The notes under the pieces: generated by a model | The model's database searches: none | Told to the model about the DNA's origin: nothing | Seen by the model: the letters and a program-made list of their open reading frames with translations, nothing else | Shown here: positions 1 through 6,097 of the stretch, piece after piece | Position numbering within the stretch: the first letter of the stretch is position 1 | Layout: each line of letters opens with the position of its first letter | Made by a program: the position numbers and the translations under genes | NCBI GenBank assembly: GCA_002358975.1 | Contig: DEPX01000181.1 | Location: 1 to 6,492, forward strand | Source of the DNA: Micrococcaceae bacterium UBA3381 | Lineage (GTDB): Bacteria; Actinomycetota; Actinomycetes; Actinomycetales; Micrococcaceae | Reading direction: 5' to 3' | Length of the DNA: 6,492 nt

Positions 1-1026
1 CATATCGATGCCTAATTCCAACGACGACGTCGCTACCACGCATCGCAGCGTGCCGGATTTGAGCCCATCTTCTACTTCCGCGCGGGCGGTAGCCGACATG
101 GAACCGTGATGGGTGCGGGAAAATTCCTCTTCGGCTTGCCACCGTTCATTAAGCGCTTCGGTAAGTCGTTCGGCGGACCGCCGAGAATTAACGAAAACAA
201 TTATGGAACGATACGTTTCGGCCAACTCCATGATCTTGGCTTCCACATGCGGCCACATCGAAACGTTTTCTTCCGGAGAACCCTCAGTTGCCGGCTGGCT
301 CATATCGGCCACCGGCACCGAAACCGTAATGTCCCAGCGTTTTTCCTCGGCACCCTCCACGACCTCAACGGGTTGGACGCCACCCAAAAACCGAGCCACT
401 TCTTCGGCCGGACGAACCGTGGCCGATAAACCGATACGTTGTGCCGGCCGGTGCAACAGCGCATCCAGCCGTTCTAAGGACACCGCAAGATGGGCACCGC
501 GTTTATTGCCGGCCAGCGCATGCACTTCGTCAACGATGACAGTTTCCACACCGGCCAGGCTCTCGCGCGCCTTCGACGTCAACATCAAGTACAACGATTC
601 CGGGGTGGTAATCAAAATTTCAGGCGGATCAGTGACTAACCGACGACGATCGCGCGCTGAAGTGTCCCCGGAACGCACACCGGTACGAATCTCTGGCACC
701 TCGAGCCCTTGGGCTCGTGCCGTCTGACTGATACCCACCAGTGGCGCATTCAAGTTGCGCTCCACATCAACGCCCAGTGCTTTGAGCGGCGAAATATACA
801 AGACTCGGGTGCGGGGTTTGGCCTGCACCGGATGAGTGATCAACCGATCAATCGCCGATAAAAACGCCGCTAGCGTCTTGCCCGAACCCGTCGGAGCAAT
901 CACCAGTGCGTGTCGGCCTGAAGCAATAGTTTGCCATGCCCCCAGCTGTGCTCTAGTTGGCTGGGCAAATGAGGCTTCAAACCACGCCGAAGTGGCAGCA
1001 GAAAACTCATCCAGCGCTGAACTCAT
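1..1026 (-). CDS. lhr: Lhr-family superfamily 2 DNA helicase, N-terminal part (runs off left edge)
   Basis: The first 342 codons of a large helicase-related protein, read leftwards and open to the window edge. Family members are 3'-to-5' ATP-dependent DNA translocases/helicases linked to DNA repair; full-length actinobacterial forms are about 1,500 residues, so most of this gene is probably outside. Visible motifs in order: an FSxATxxWF-type N-terminus followed by PTxAQ (residues 8-26), Walker A APTGSGKT (44-51), ISPLKAL (78-84), TTPESLY (140-146), Walker B/DEVH (166-169), motif III GLSAT (199-203), motif IV VFVNSRR (277-283) and motif V TSSLELGID (333-341). The ATG at 1026 is the first possible start after an in-frame stop and fits the family N-terminus; the upstream Shine-Dalgarno is poor, so translational coupling to rlmH, 9 bp away, is likely. 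The shorter Lhr-Core form cannot be excluded without the C-terminus. Confidence 0.93.
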   Translation of the reverse strand, partial: MSSALDEFSAATSAWFEASFAQPTRAQLGAWQTIASGRHALVIAPTGSGKTLAAFLSAIDRLITHPVQAKPRTRVLYISPLKALGVDVERNLNAPLVGISQTARAQGLEVPEIRTGVRSGDTSARDRRRLVTDPPEILITTPESLYLMLTSKARESLAGVETVIVDEVHALAGNKRGAHLAVSLERLDALLHRPAQRIGLSATVRPAEEVARFLGGVQPVEVVEGAEEKRWDITVSVPVADMSQPATEGSPEENVSMWPHVEAKIMELAETYRSIIVFVNSRRSAERLTEALNERWQAEEEFSRTHHGSMSATARAEVEDGLKSGTLRCVVATSSLELGIDM

Positions 1027-1035
1027 GCCACCAGA

Positions 1036-1494
1036 CTACTGGTGATGGTACGGACGACCAGCAGAAATCTCCTGCGCGCGATAAATCTGTTCGACCACCA
1101 TCAGGCGCACCAGTTGATGCGGAAACACCAATTTCGCCAACGACCACACCGTATTGGCGCGCGCTCGCAACGACTCATTGACCCCATAAGCGCCACCGAT
1201 AATGAACACCACACGATGAGACGTATCAAATAACCGTTGCAGCCGGTTGGCCAGCTGAGGTGAAGTACATTGTTCGCCACGCTCATCGAGCAAAATGACG
1301 TGGTCCTGCGCTCGCAGCTGTTTGCCAATTGCAGCGGATTCCTCATCCCGAGAGCGCTGTTCCCCGGCGGTGGTGTGAGGTACGAAAATGAACTCGACGT
1401 CATAGGGTTTCTTCAGCCGCTTGGCAAAGCGATTAATGCCTTCAACGACCCAAGCTTCGTGGCGTTTGCCTACTGTGATGATGCGAATTGACAA
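1036..1494 (-). CDS. rlmH: 23S rRNA (pseudouridine(1915)-N3)-methyltransferase RlmH
   Basis: A complete 152-residue protein, close to the usual 155-160 residues of this SPOUT-class family. RlmH uses S-adenosylmethionine to methylate pseudouridine 1915 in helix 69 of 23S rRNA, acting in the cytoplasm on assembled 70S ribosomes. Diagnostic features are the N-terminal strand IRIITVGK (3-10), LDERG (69-73), the trefoil-knot cofactor loop FIIGGAYG (97-104), FPHQLVR (124-130), EQIYRAQEI (135-143) and the C-terminal tail PYHHQ. The start is TTG at 1494, supported by GAGGA eight bases upstream and by the N-terminus matching the family with no missing residues. The gene is the upstream member of a probable rlmH-lhr unit and diverges from the symporter gene. 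Nothing is truncated or unusual apart from the TTG start. Confidence 0.95.
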   Translation of the reverse strand: MSIRIITVGKRHEAWVVEGINRFAKRLKKPYDVEFIFVPHTTAGEQRSRDEESAAIGKQLRAQDHVILLDERGEQCTSPQLANRLQRLFDTSHRVVFIIGGAYGVNESLRARANTVWSLAKLVFPHQLVRLMVVEQIYRAQEISAGRPYHHQ

Positions 1495-1545
1495 GGTCGA
1501 AGTCCTCGTTTCGTGTTGTACTGTCCATTACTGTAGCTTGTCAGT
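1495..1545. promoter_or_regulatory. Divergent intergenic region between rlmH and the symporter gene
   Basis: These 51 bp must hold at least part of the promoters for both divergent genes. On the plus strand a TACTGT hexamer at 1529-1534 (another at 1519-1524) could be a -10 element placing transcription start only a few bases before the ATG at 1546. No convincing -35 element and no Shine-Dalgarno sequence precede that ATG, so the symporter mRNA may be leaderless or nearly so. On the minus strand CTGACA, 17 bases, then GTACAA is a weak promoter-like arrangement for rlmH. All of this is weak pattern matching. Confidence 0.3.
1503..1507 (-). promoter_or_regulatory. Ribosome binding site that fixes the TTG start of rlmH
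   Basis: On the minus strand the sequence GAGGA lies eight bases before TTG at 1494. It is the only good Shine-Dalgarno match nearby, and no ATG or GTG in the frame lies at a suitable distance, so it supports the TTG initiation codon. Confidence 0.6.
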
Positions 1546-2886
1546 ATGGATTTCACACCGTGGACAATACTGATTGATGCCGGGCTGATTGGCCTGTTGC
1601 TTATTATTGGCGCCGGTCTGCGCGCCGTCATCAAACCTATCCAAACACTGATGATCCCTGCATCGGTTATTGCCGGTGTGCTTGGGCTGGTGCTGGGACC
1701 CGAAGTGCTGGGGTGGCTGCCACTATCCGACCAGCTATCCACCTATTCATCAGTGTTGATTGCCATTGTATTTGCCGCCGTGGCGATGACGGATGACTTC
1801 GATATCCGAAAAATTAACCGCACCGTTGGTGGTTTTGCCGCCCACGGTGTGCTGATGTATGCACTGCAGGTCGCACTGGGTATGGGTTTTGTGTTGCTAA
1901 TACTGCAGCCACTGTTTGGCTCACCGGATGCACTCGGCACCGTATTATTTGCCGGCTGGGTTGGTGGTTACGGCACCGCAGCTGCCATGGGCGATGCTTT
2001 TGCCAACACAGACCCAGAAATCGCCTCGTTGGCGTTCACTTCGGCAACCGTAGGCCTGATCATTGGCATTGTCGGTGGGATTATTCAAGCAAAAATTGCC
2101 GCTGGCCGGGGGCATGTCAAAGCGTTTCGATCCATTAGCGACCTACCCGAAGAAGAACGCACCGGTCTGATCCGTGAGGTCAATCGACGGCCATCACTTG
2201 GTCAGCACACTTTTACCGGTTCATCCATTGAATCTTTGGGCTTCCAAGTATCGATCGTCGTCATGGTTTCGGCTGCGGCCTACGGATTGTCATTGGTCGT
2301 TGAGCATTTCTATCCGGCACTTTCGGTACCGGTATTCGTCCTGGCCTTTATCTTGGGTCTTATTCTGCGCGCGGTTATGGCCCGCGGAAAGGTCTCAACC
2401 TATGTTGACAGGGCTACGCTGCAGTCCATTTCAGGTACTGCCACCGATATATTGATTGTTGCTGGTATCGCTTCGATTCAGCCGCATGTGGTAGCAAATT
2501 TCGGTATTGAACTGGCACTACTATTTGTTTTCGGTCTTGGATTGACGTTGTTTTTGGGGTTGTGGGTTGCGCCGCGGTTTATGCAACAAGGCTGGTTCGA
2601 ACGCTCAATTTTCACCTGGGGTTGGTCCACCGGTGCCGTCGCGACCGGTATCGCCATGTTGCGAGTGGTTGACCCAGAGTTGAAGTCCGGCACCATGGAA
2701 GACTTCGGTCTGGCCTATATTCCGGTGACACCGGTGGAAATTACGGCCGCAACCTTTGTGCCACCATTGATCTTTGCCGGGGCTGCCTGGGCCGTGGTTG
2801 GCATCTGGGGCGCCATTGCCGTGGCTGCCATCATTTTTGGGGTGTTACTGGCCAGAACGAATCGACGCTCGATGCAAACTGCCTAA
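1546..2886 (+). CDS. Sodium/glutamate symporter family (GltS/ESS) membrane protein
   Basis: A complete 446-residue polytopic inner-membrane protein with about ten hydrophobic segments, split into two halves by a hydrophilic, probably cytoplasmic loop at about residues 182-230 containing EEER and NRR clusters. The family couples sodium influx to uptake of glutamate or related dicarboxylates. The two inverted halves each show the glycine-rich re-entrant motif expected of GltS: VGGYGTAAAMGDAF (139-152), then ATVGLIIGIVGG (167-178), and in the second half GWSTGAVATGIAML (369-382). IPASVIAG (37-44) corresponds to the early IPEPVAGG motif of E. coli GltS. The protein is about 45 residues longer than E. 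coli GltS (401), mostly in the central loop and the C-terminus. The ATG at 1546 gives a natural N-terminus with a short head before the first helix; there is no Shine-Dalgarno. Family assignment is firm, but the substrate is unknown and could be glutamate or another organic acid, so no symbol is given. Confidence 0.82.
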   Translation: MDFTPWTILIDAGLIGLLLIIGAGLRAVIKPIQTLMIPASVIAGVLGLVLGPEVLGWLPLSDQLSTYSSVLIAIVFAAVAMTDDFDIRKINRTVGGFAAHGVLMYALQVALGMGFVLLILQPLFGSPDALGTVLFAGWVGGYGTAAAMGDAFANTDPEIASLAFTSATVGLIIGIVGGIIQAKIAAGRGHVKAFRSISDLPEEERTGLIREVNRRPSLGQHTFTGSSIESLGFQVSIVVMVSAAAYGLSLVVEHFYPALSVPVFVLAFILGLILRAVMARGKVSTYVDRATLQSISGTATDILIVAGIASIQPHVVANFGIELALLFVFGLGLTLFLGLWVAPRFMQQGWFERSIFTWGWSTGAVATGIAMLRVVDPELKSGTMEDFGLAYIPVTPVEITAATFVPPLIFAGAAWAVVGIWGAIAVAAIIFGVLLARTNRRSMQTA

Positions 2887-2892
2887 CGGATA

Positions 2893-2914
2893 CCATCCAG
2901 GGTGGACGAGTTTT
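2893..2914 (+). terminator. Weak possible terminator after the symporter gene
   Basis: Starting seven bases after the TAA stop, CCATCC and GGGTGG (2893-2898 and 2900-2905) can form a five-pair stem with one T-G wobble and a three-base loop. A TTTT run follows at 2911-2914, but five bases separate it from the stem, so it is a poor intrinsic terminator. Some read-through into the prp region is plausible. Confidence 0.25.
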
Positions 2915-2923
2915 GCGCAGCCG

Positions 2924-2931
2924 TGTATACA
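2924..2931. promoter_or_regulatory. Distal TGTATACA operator-like palindrome
   Basis: A perfect 8-bp palindrome, TGTATACA. Regulators of the FadR/FCD branch of the GntR family typically bind short palindromes of the type T-n-GT-n-AC-n-A, and TGTATACA is a common core. It recurs at 2987 with a centre-to-centre distance of 63 bp. A hexamer TGGACG at 2903-2908 lies 17 bp before TATACA at 2926-2931, so a weak promoter could overlap this site. That GntR binds here is inferred from family knowledge and position. Confidence 0.6.
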
Positions 2932-2963
2932 GCAGTGAGGTATTTATGGGCTAGATCTCAGCT

Positions 2964-2975
2964 CATTGGCCAATG
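2964..2975. repeat. 12-bp perfect palindrome between the two operator-like sites
   Basis: CATTGGCCAATG is perfectly self-complementary over 12 bases with no loop. It lies between the two TGTATACA sites and contains TTGGCC, a possible -35 element for gntR. It may be a binding site for another dimeric regulator, or it may be chance. Confidence 0.4.
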
Positions 2976-2994
2976 TCGCTATGCTATGTATACA
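2966..2994 (+). promoter_or_regulatory. Candidate promoter of the gntR-prpDBC operon
   Basis: TTGGCC (2966-2971) and TATACA (2989-2994) are separated by 17 bp, which would start transcription at about the ATG at 3003 and give a leaderless mRNA. An alternative -10 is TATGCT (2980-2985), which fits the TAnnnT rule better but lacks a good -35 and would leave a leader of about ten bases. Either way the proximal TGTATACA site overlaps the -10 or the transcription start, the expected place for repression. Confidence 0.4.
2987..2994. promoter_or_regulatory. Proximal TGTATACA operator-like palindrome
   Basis: The second perfect copy of TGTATACA, ending eight bases before the gntR start codon and overlapping the candidate -10 region. 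Binding by the adjacent GntR protein would block transcription of its own operon. The position is directly visible; the binding is inferred from the family. Confidence 0.65.
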
Positions 2995-3002
2995 CTGGGA
3001 GT

Positions 3003-3656
3003 ATGCGAGCCAGTGAACGAGCCTACAGAGCGCTGCGCCGGGAGATCCTGAATTGGGAGCTTGCCCCCGGAACGGCACTTGCTGAGGTGGAGTTATCGGA
3101 ACGTCTGGGCGTCTCCCGGACCCCGGTTCGTGAAGCCGTGGCACGGCTGGTCGCCGATGGTTTAGCAACTTCGCAGCGAGGCCGGGGTACGGTAGTCTCC
3201 GATGTCTCACTAGATGACCTCACCGACATGTTCGTGCTGCGCCGCGTCCTAGAGACCGAATCGGCCAGATTGGCCGCTGGCAGCGAGCAAGCCCACCGAT
3301 TTGTGCCACTGGCCAAGAAATTTCGCGACGTCGCAGGAAACTCGCAAACCCTGGCGGAACCCGGCCCGTATTATCAGCTGATCAATACCATGGACGAGTT
3401 GATCGATACGGCCGCAGCTAATAATTATTTAGCCACGGCACTGGCGAATTTGCGCGTCCATTTGTCGCGCGTTCGTCGCATGGCCAAAGACAATCCAACC
3501 CGGTTAGCCGCATCCGCCGTGGAACACTCCAAAATTGCTGAAGCAATTGCCAATAAAGACCCCGCATTAGCCAGTGCAGCGACGACCATGCATTTGCACG
3601 CATCGCTGGACCATATCCTTACCCATGCCGAAACACCGAAGGGACCTCATGATTAA
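3003..3656 (+). CDS. GntR-family (FadR/FCD subfamily) transcriptional regulator of the prp operon
   Basis: A 217-residue DNA-binding protein. The N-terminal winged helix-turn-helix spans about residues 3-70, with AYRALRREIL followed by the family signature LGVSRTPVREAVARL and the wing RGRGTVV. The C-terminal FCD ligand-binding domain (about 75-205) begins at LDDLTDMFVLRRVLE and ends with the EH...MHLH segment. Histidines 175 and 197, spaced 22 apart, match two usual FCD metal ligands, but the positions expected for the other Asp and His appear to be I127 and D131. ATG 3003 is chosen over ATG 2973 because the family's N-terminus starts here and the operator and promoter lie between the two. 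GGGAG sits only one base before the ATG, too close to act as a normal ribosome site, so leaderless translation is possible. The gene overlaps prpD by eight bases and probably senses a propionate-derived metabolite (inference), repressing itself and prpDBC. Confidence 0.88.
   Translation: MRASERAYRALRREILNWELAPGTALAEVELSERLGVSRTPVREAVARLVADGLATSQRGRGTVVSDVSLDDLTDMFVLRRVLETESARLAAGSEQAHRFVPLAKKFRDVAGNSQTLAEPGPYYQLINTMDELIDTAAANNYLATALANLRVHLSRVRRMAKDNPTRLAASAVEHSKIAEAIANKDPALASAATTMHLHASLDHILTHAETPKGPHD
3639..3644 (+). promoter_or_regulatory. Ribosome binding site that fixes the prpD start
   Basis: AAGGGA inside the end of gntR lies four bases before ATG 3649 (six if only AAGG pairs). It supports this start over the in-frame ATGs at 3574 and upstream of 3649, which lie inside the FCD-coding sequence and would add unrelated residues. 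Confidence 0.65.
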
Positions 3657-5157
3657 CCACGAAGTACGCGTCTACCCGTCTGCTGAGCATTTGCCGCACG
3701 AAGAGCAGCTGGCCTATAAGATTGCCAAGGTTGCCACCGACGACGTCGCAGTAACCGACGAAGTCAAAGACATGATCATTAACCGAATCATTGATAATGC
3801 TTCGGTGGCAGTGGCCTCCCTGAATCGTGCACCTATTGTCTCGGCACGAGCACAGGCGATGACCCATGGGCCATCCACCAACGGCACCGGTGCATCAGTA
3901 TTTGGTGTTACCGAAAAGGTCTCGCCAGAATGGGCTGCCTGGGCCAACGGTGTGGCCGTTCGCGAATTGGATTATCACGATACCTTTTTGGCCGCCGACT
4001 ACTCGCACCCCGGAGACAACATCCCGGCGGTGCTGGCTGCCGCTGAACATGCAGGCAAATCTGGCCACGAACTAATCCGCGGCATTGCTACGGCTTACGA
4101 AATCCAAGTCAATCTGGTCAAAGCCATCTGCCTGCATGAACACAAAATTGACCACGTAGCCCACCTGGGCCCATCGGCAGCAGCCGGACTCGGCACGTTA
4201 TTGAACGCCGATACCGAAACTGTTTTCCAAGCCATCGGCCAGGCGTTGCACACTACAACCGCCACCCGTCAGTCCCGTAAAGGCGAAATATCCACCTGGA
4301 AAGCCCACGCCCCGGCGTTTGCCGCCAAGATGGCCGTGGAAGCCATCGACCGTGCCCTGCGCGGCCAAACCTCGCCGGTACCAATCTATGAAGGTGAAGA
4401 CGGCGTCATCGCCTGGCTACTTGATGGCCCCGATGCCCATTACACGGTGACTCTGCCCGAAGATGGTGAAGCAAAACGCGCAATTCTGGATACCTACACC
4501 AAGGAGCACTCGGCCGAATACCAAGCACAGGCTTGGATTGATTTGGCCCGCAAACTCCACAGCGAACACCCAGAAGCCACCGACCCGGCCAATGTGGAAT
4601 CCATCCTGATCAAGACCTCACACCACACCCACTACGTGATTGGTACCGGGGCCAACGACCCGGAAAAGATGGATCCCACCGCATCGCGCGAAACCCTAGA
4701 CCACTCGATTATGTACATCTTCGCCGTCGCATTGCAGGACGGCGCGTGGCATCACGTGGATTCCTACGCCCCAGAACGCGCCCAGCGCCCGGATACTGTT
4801 GAACTGTGGCATAAAGTCTCTACCGTGGAAGACCCGGAATGGACTCGCCGATACCACTCACTAGACCTCAACGAAAAGGCCTTTGGTGGTTCGGTAGAAA
4901 TCACTATGAAAGACGGAACTGTAATCACCGATGATATCGCCGTCGCCGACGCTCATCCGCTAGGCGCACGACCATTTGGTCGCGAGCAATACATCAACAA
5001 GTTCCGCAGCCTGGCCGAAGACGTCATCGAAGAAGATGAAATCGTCCGCTTCCTGGACGCTGTCCAACGCCTTGATGAACTTCAGGCCGGTGAACTCGAT
5101 CAGCTCAACGTGGTGGCGAACTCCATCACGGCTGATGCCCCGAAAGGACTCTTCTAA
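3649..5157 (+). CDS. prpD: 2-methylcitrate dehydratase PrpD (MmgE/PrpD family)
   Basis: A 502-residue cytoplasmic enzyme that removes water from 2-methylcitrate to give 2-methyl-cis-aconitate in the methylcitrate cycle (EC 4.2.1.79). Its length is slightly above the 483 residues of E. coli PrpD. The all-helical MmgE/PrpD domain is evident from NRIIDNASVAVAS near residues 46-58, the active-site region RELDYHDTFLAADYSHPGDN (105-124), DHVAHLGPSAAAG (168-180), the WKAHAPAFAAKMAVEA region near 222, the RETLDHSIMYI motif (347-357), and HPLGARPFG near residue 440. Translation starts at ATG 3649, overlapping the last eight bases of gntR, which suggests coupling. The stop overlaps the prpB start by one base. 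Other MmgE/PrpD proteins include itaconate-pathway decarboxylases, but the adjacent prpB and prpC make the 2-methylcitrate role secure. There is no sign of acnD/prpF, so this is the iron-sulfur-independent dehydratase route with aconitase completing the isomerisation. Confidence 0.95.
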   Translation: MINHEVRVYPSAEHLPHEEQLAYKIAKVATDDVAVTDEVKDMIINRIIDNASVAVASLNRAPIVSARAQAMTHGPSTNGTGASVFGVTEKVSPEWAAWANGVAVRELDYHDTFLAADYSHPGDNIPAVLAAAEHAGKSGHELIRGIATAYEIQVNLVKAICLHEHKIDHVAHLGPSAAAGLGTLLNADTETVFQAIGQALHTTTATRQSRKGEISTWKAHAPAFAAKMAVEAIDRALRGQTSPVPIYEGEDGVIAWLLDGPDAHYTVTLPEDGEAKRAILDTYTKEHSAEYQAQAWIDLARKLHSEHPEATDPANVESILIKTSHHTHYVIGTGANDPEKMDPTASRETLDHSIMYIFAVALQDGAWHHVDSYAPERAQRPDTVELWHKVSTVEDPEWTRRYHSLDLNEKAFGGSVEITMKDGTVITDDIAVADAHPLGARPFGREQYINKFRSLAEDVIEEDEIVRFLDAVQRLDELQAGELDQLNVVANSITADAPKGLF

Positions 5158-6086
5158 TGCTGTACTCAAAAGTTAGTCCAGCCGAAAAACGCACCGCTTT
5201 ACGGGATATGCTCACGCCCGGAGCCGCCCGCCAGTTCCCCGGTGCCTTCAACCCGCTGTCTGCACGGTTGATCGAGGATAAAAATTTCGACGGCGTATAT
5301 ATCTCCGGTGCCGTGCTCGCTAACGATCTGGGCCTTCCAGACATTGGCCTGACGACGCTGCCGGAGGTTGCCAACCGGGCAGGACAGATTGCTCGGATGA
5401 CAGATCTGCCCGCCCTGGTAGATGCCGACACAGGATTTGGTGAGCCCATGAACCTAGCGCGCACCATCCAGGAATTGGAACACGCAGGGCTGGCCGGGAT
5501 GCACATCGAAGATCAAATCCTGCCAAAGCGCTGCGGCCACTTAGACGGTAAGACCGTCGTCGATACCGCAACCATGACCCAGCGAATTGCCGCCGCTGCA
5601 GATGCCCGCATCGATGAGAATTTCCTCATCATGGCGCGCACGGACATTCGGGGCATTGATGGTTTGGGTGCCGCTGTGGACCGCGCCAAAGCTATGGTAG
5701 ATGCCGGGGCTGATGCAATCTTTCCGGAAGCAATGAAGGATTTATCCGAATTCGAAACCATCACCAATGCCGTCGATGTGCCGGTGCTGGCCAATATGAC
5801 AGAATTTGGTAAATCCGAGCTGTTCACCCGTCAACAGCTCGCTGATGCCGGGGTGGCTATGATTATTTATCCGGTCACTTTGTTGCGCAGTGCAATGGGT
5901 GCTGCAGAGCGCGTGCTGGACACCATTACCGAAAATGATACACAGCAGCCTGCTGTGGGGGAGATGTTAACTCGGTCTCGCCTTTATGAGCTTGTAGCCT
6001 ATGAAGACTACAACGCGTTTGACTCCGGTATCTTCAACTTCGAAGTACCCGGTCTGGATATCGAAGCCAACGCCGAAACCCTCTGA
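5157..6086 (+). CDS. prpB: Methylisocitrate lyase PrpB
   Basis: A complete 309-residue enzyme of the isocitrate lyase/PEP mutase superfamily that cleaves 2-methylisocitrate into pyruvate and succinate (EC 4.1.3.30), the last step of the methylcitrate cycle. The TIM-barrel signatures are present: SGAVLANDLGLPDIGL (residues 50-65), the metal-binding VDADTGFGEP with D89 and D91, HIEDQ (116-120), and the mobile catalytic loop KRCGH (124-128), where C126 is the expected catalytic acid. ARTDIRG and ANMTEFGKSEL follow, the latter typical of PrpB. The length is near the 296 residues of E. coli PrpB and well short of true isocitrate lyases (over 400). The ATG overlaps the prpD stop as TAATG, and AAAGGA lies eight bases upstream, so the start is clear. 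It is the third gene of the operon. Confidence 0.96.
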   Translation: MLYSKVSPAEKRTALRDMLTPGAARQFPGAFNPLSARLIEDKNFDGVYISGAVLANDLGLPDIGLTTLPEVANRAGQIARMTDLPALVDADTGFGEPMNLARTIQELEHAGLAGMHIEDQILPKRCGHLDGKTVVDTATMTQRIAAAADARIDENFLIMARTDIRGIDGLGAAVDRAKAMVDAGADAIFPEAMKDLSEFETITNAVDVPVLANMTEFGKSELFTRQQLADAGVAMIIYPVTLLRSAMGAAERVLDTITENDTQQPAVGEMLTRSRLYELVAYEDYNAFDSGIFNFEVPGLDIEANAETL

Positions 6087-6097
6087 TTGGAGTAGTT

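Noticed and set aside
113..727. Open frame of 204 codons on the plus strand
   Set aside because: It is antisense to lhr, is Ser/Arg/Thr-rich with no recognisable domain, and the opposite frame carries an uninterrupted set of helicase motifs.
2937..2955. Two-codon mini-ORF (ATG GGC TAG at 2947) preceded by GAGG
   Set aside because: It looks like a leader peptide start, but a stop after two codons gives no sensible attenuation mechanism and no terminator hairpin follows; chance is more likely.
2973..3002. Earlier ATG start for gntR
   Set aside because: It would add ten residues not typical of the family, and its coding stretch contains the operator and promoter elements; ATG 3003 matches the usual N-terminus.
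3574..3648. Earlier ATG start for prpD
   Set aside because: The added 25 residues derive from the FCD-coding region in another frame and look unrelated to PrpD; AAGGGA upstream of 3649 supports the later start.
5126..5506. Open frame of 126 codons on the minus strand
   Set aside because: It is antisense to prpB and the prpD end, has low-complexity Ser/Arg/Ala composition, and no promoter or ribosome site was seen.
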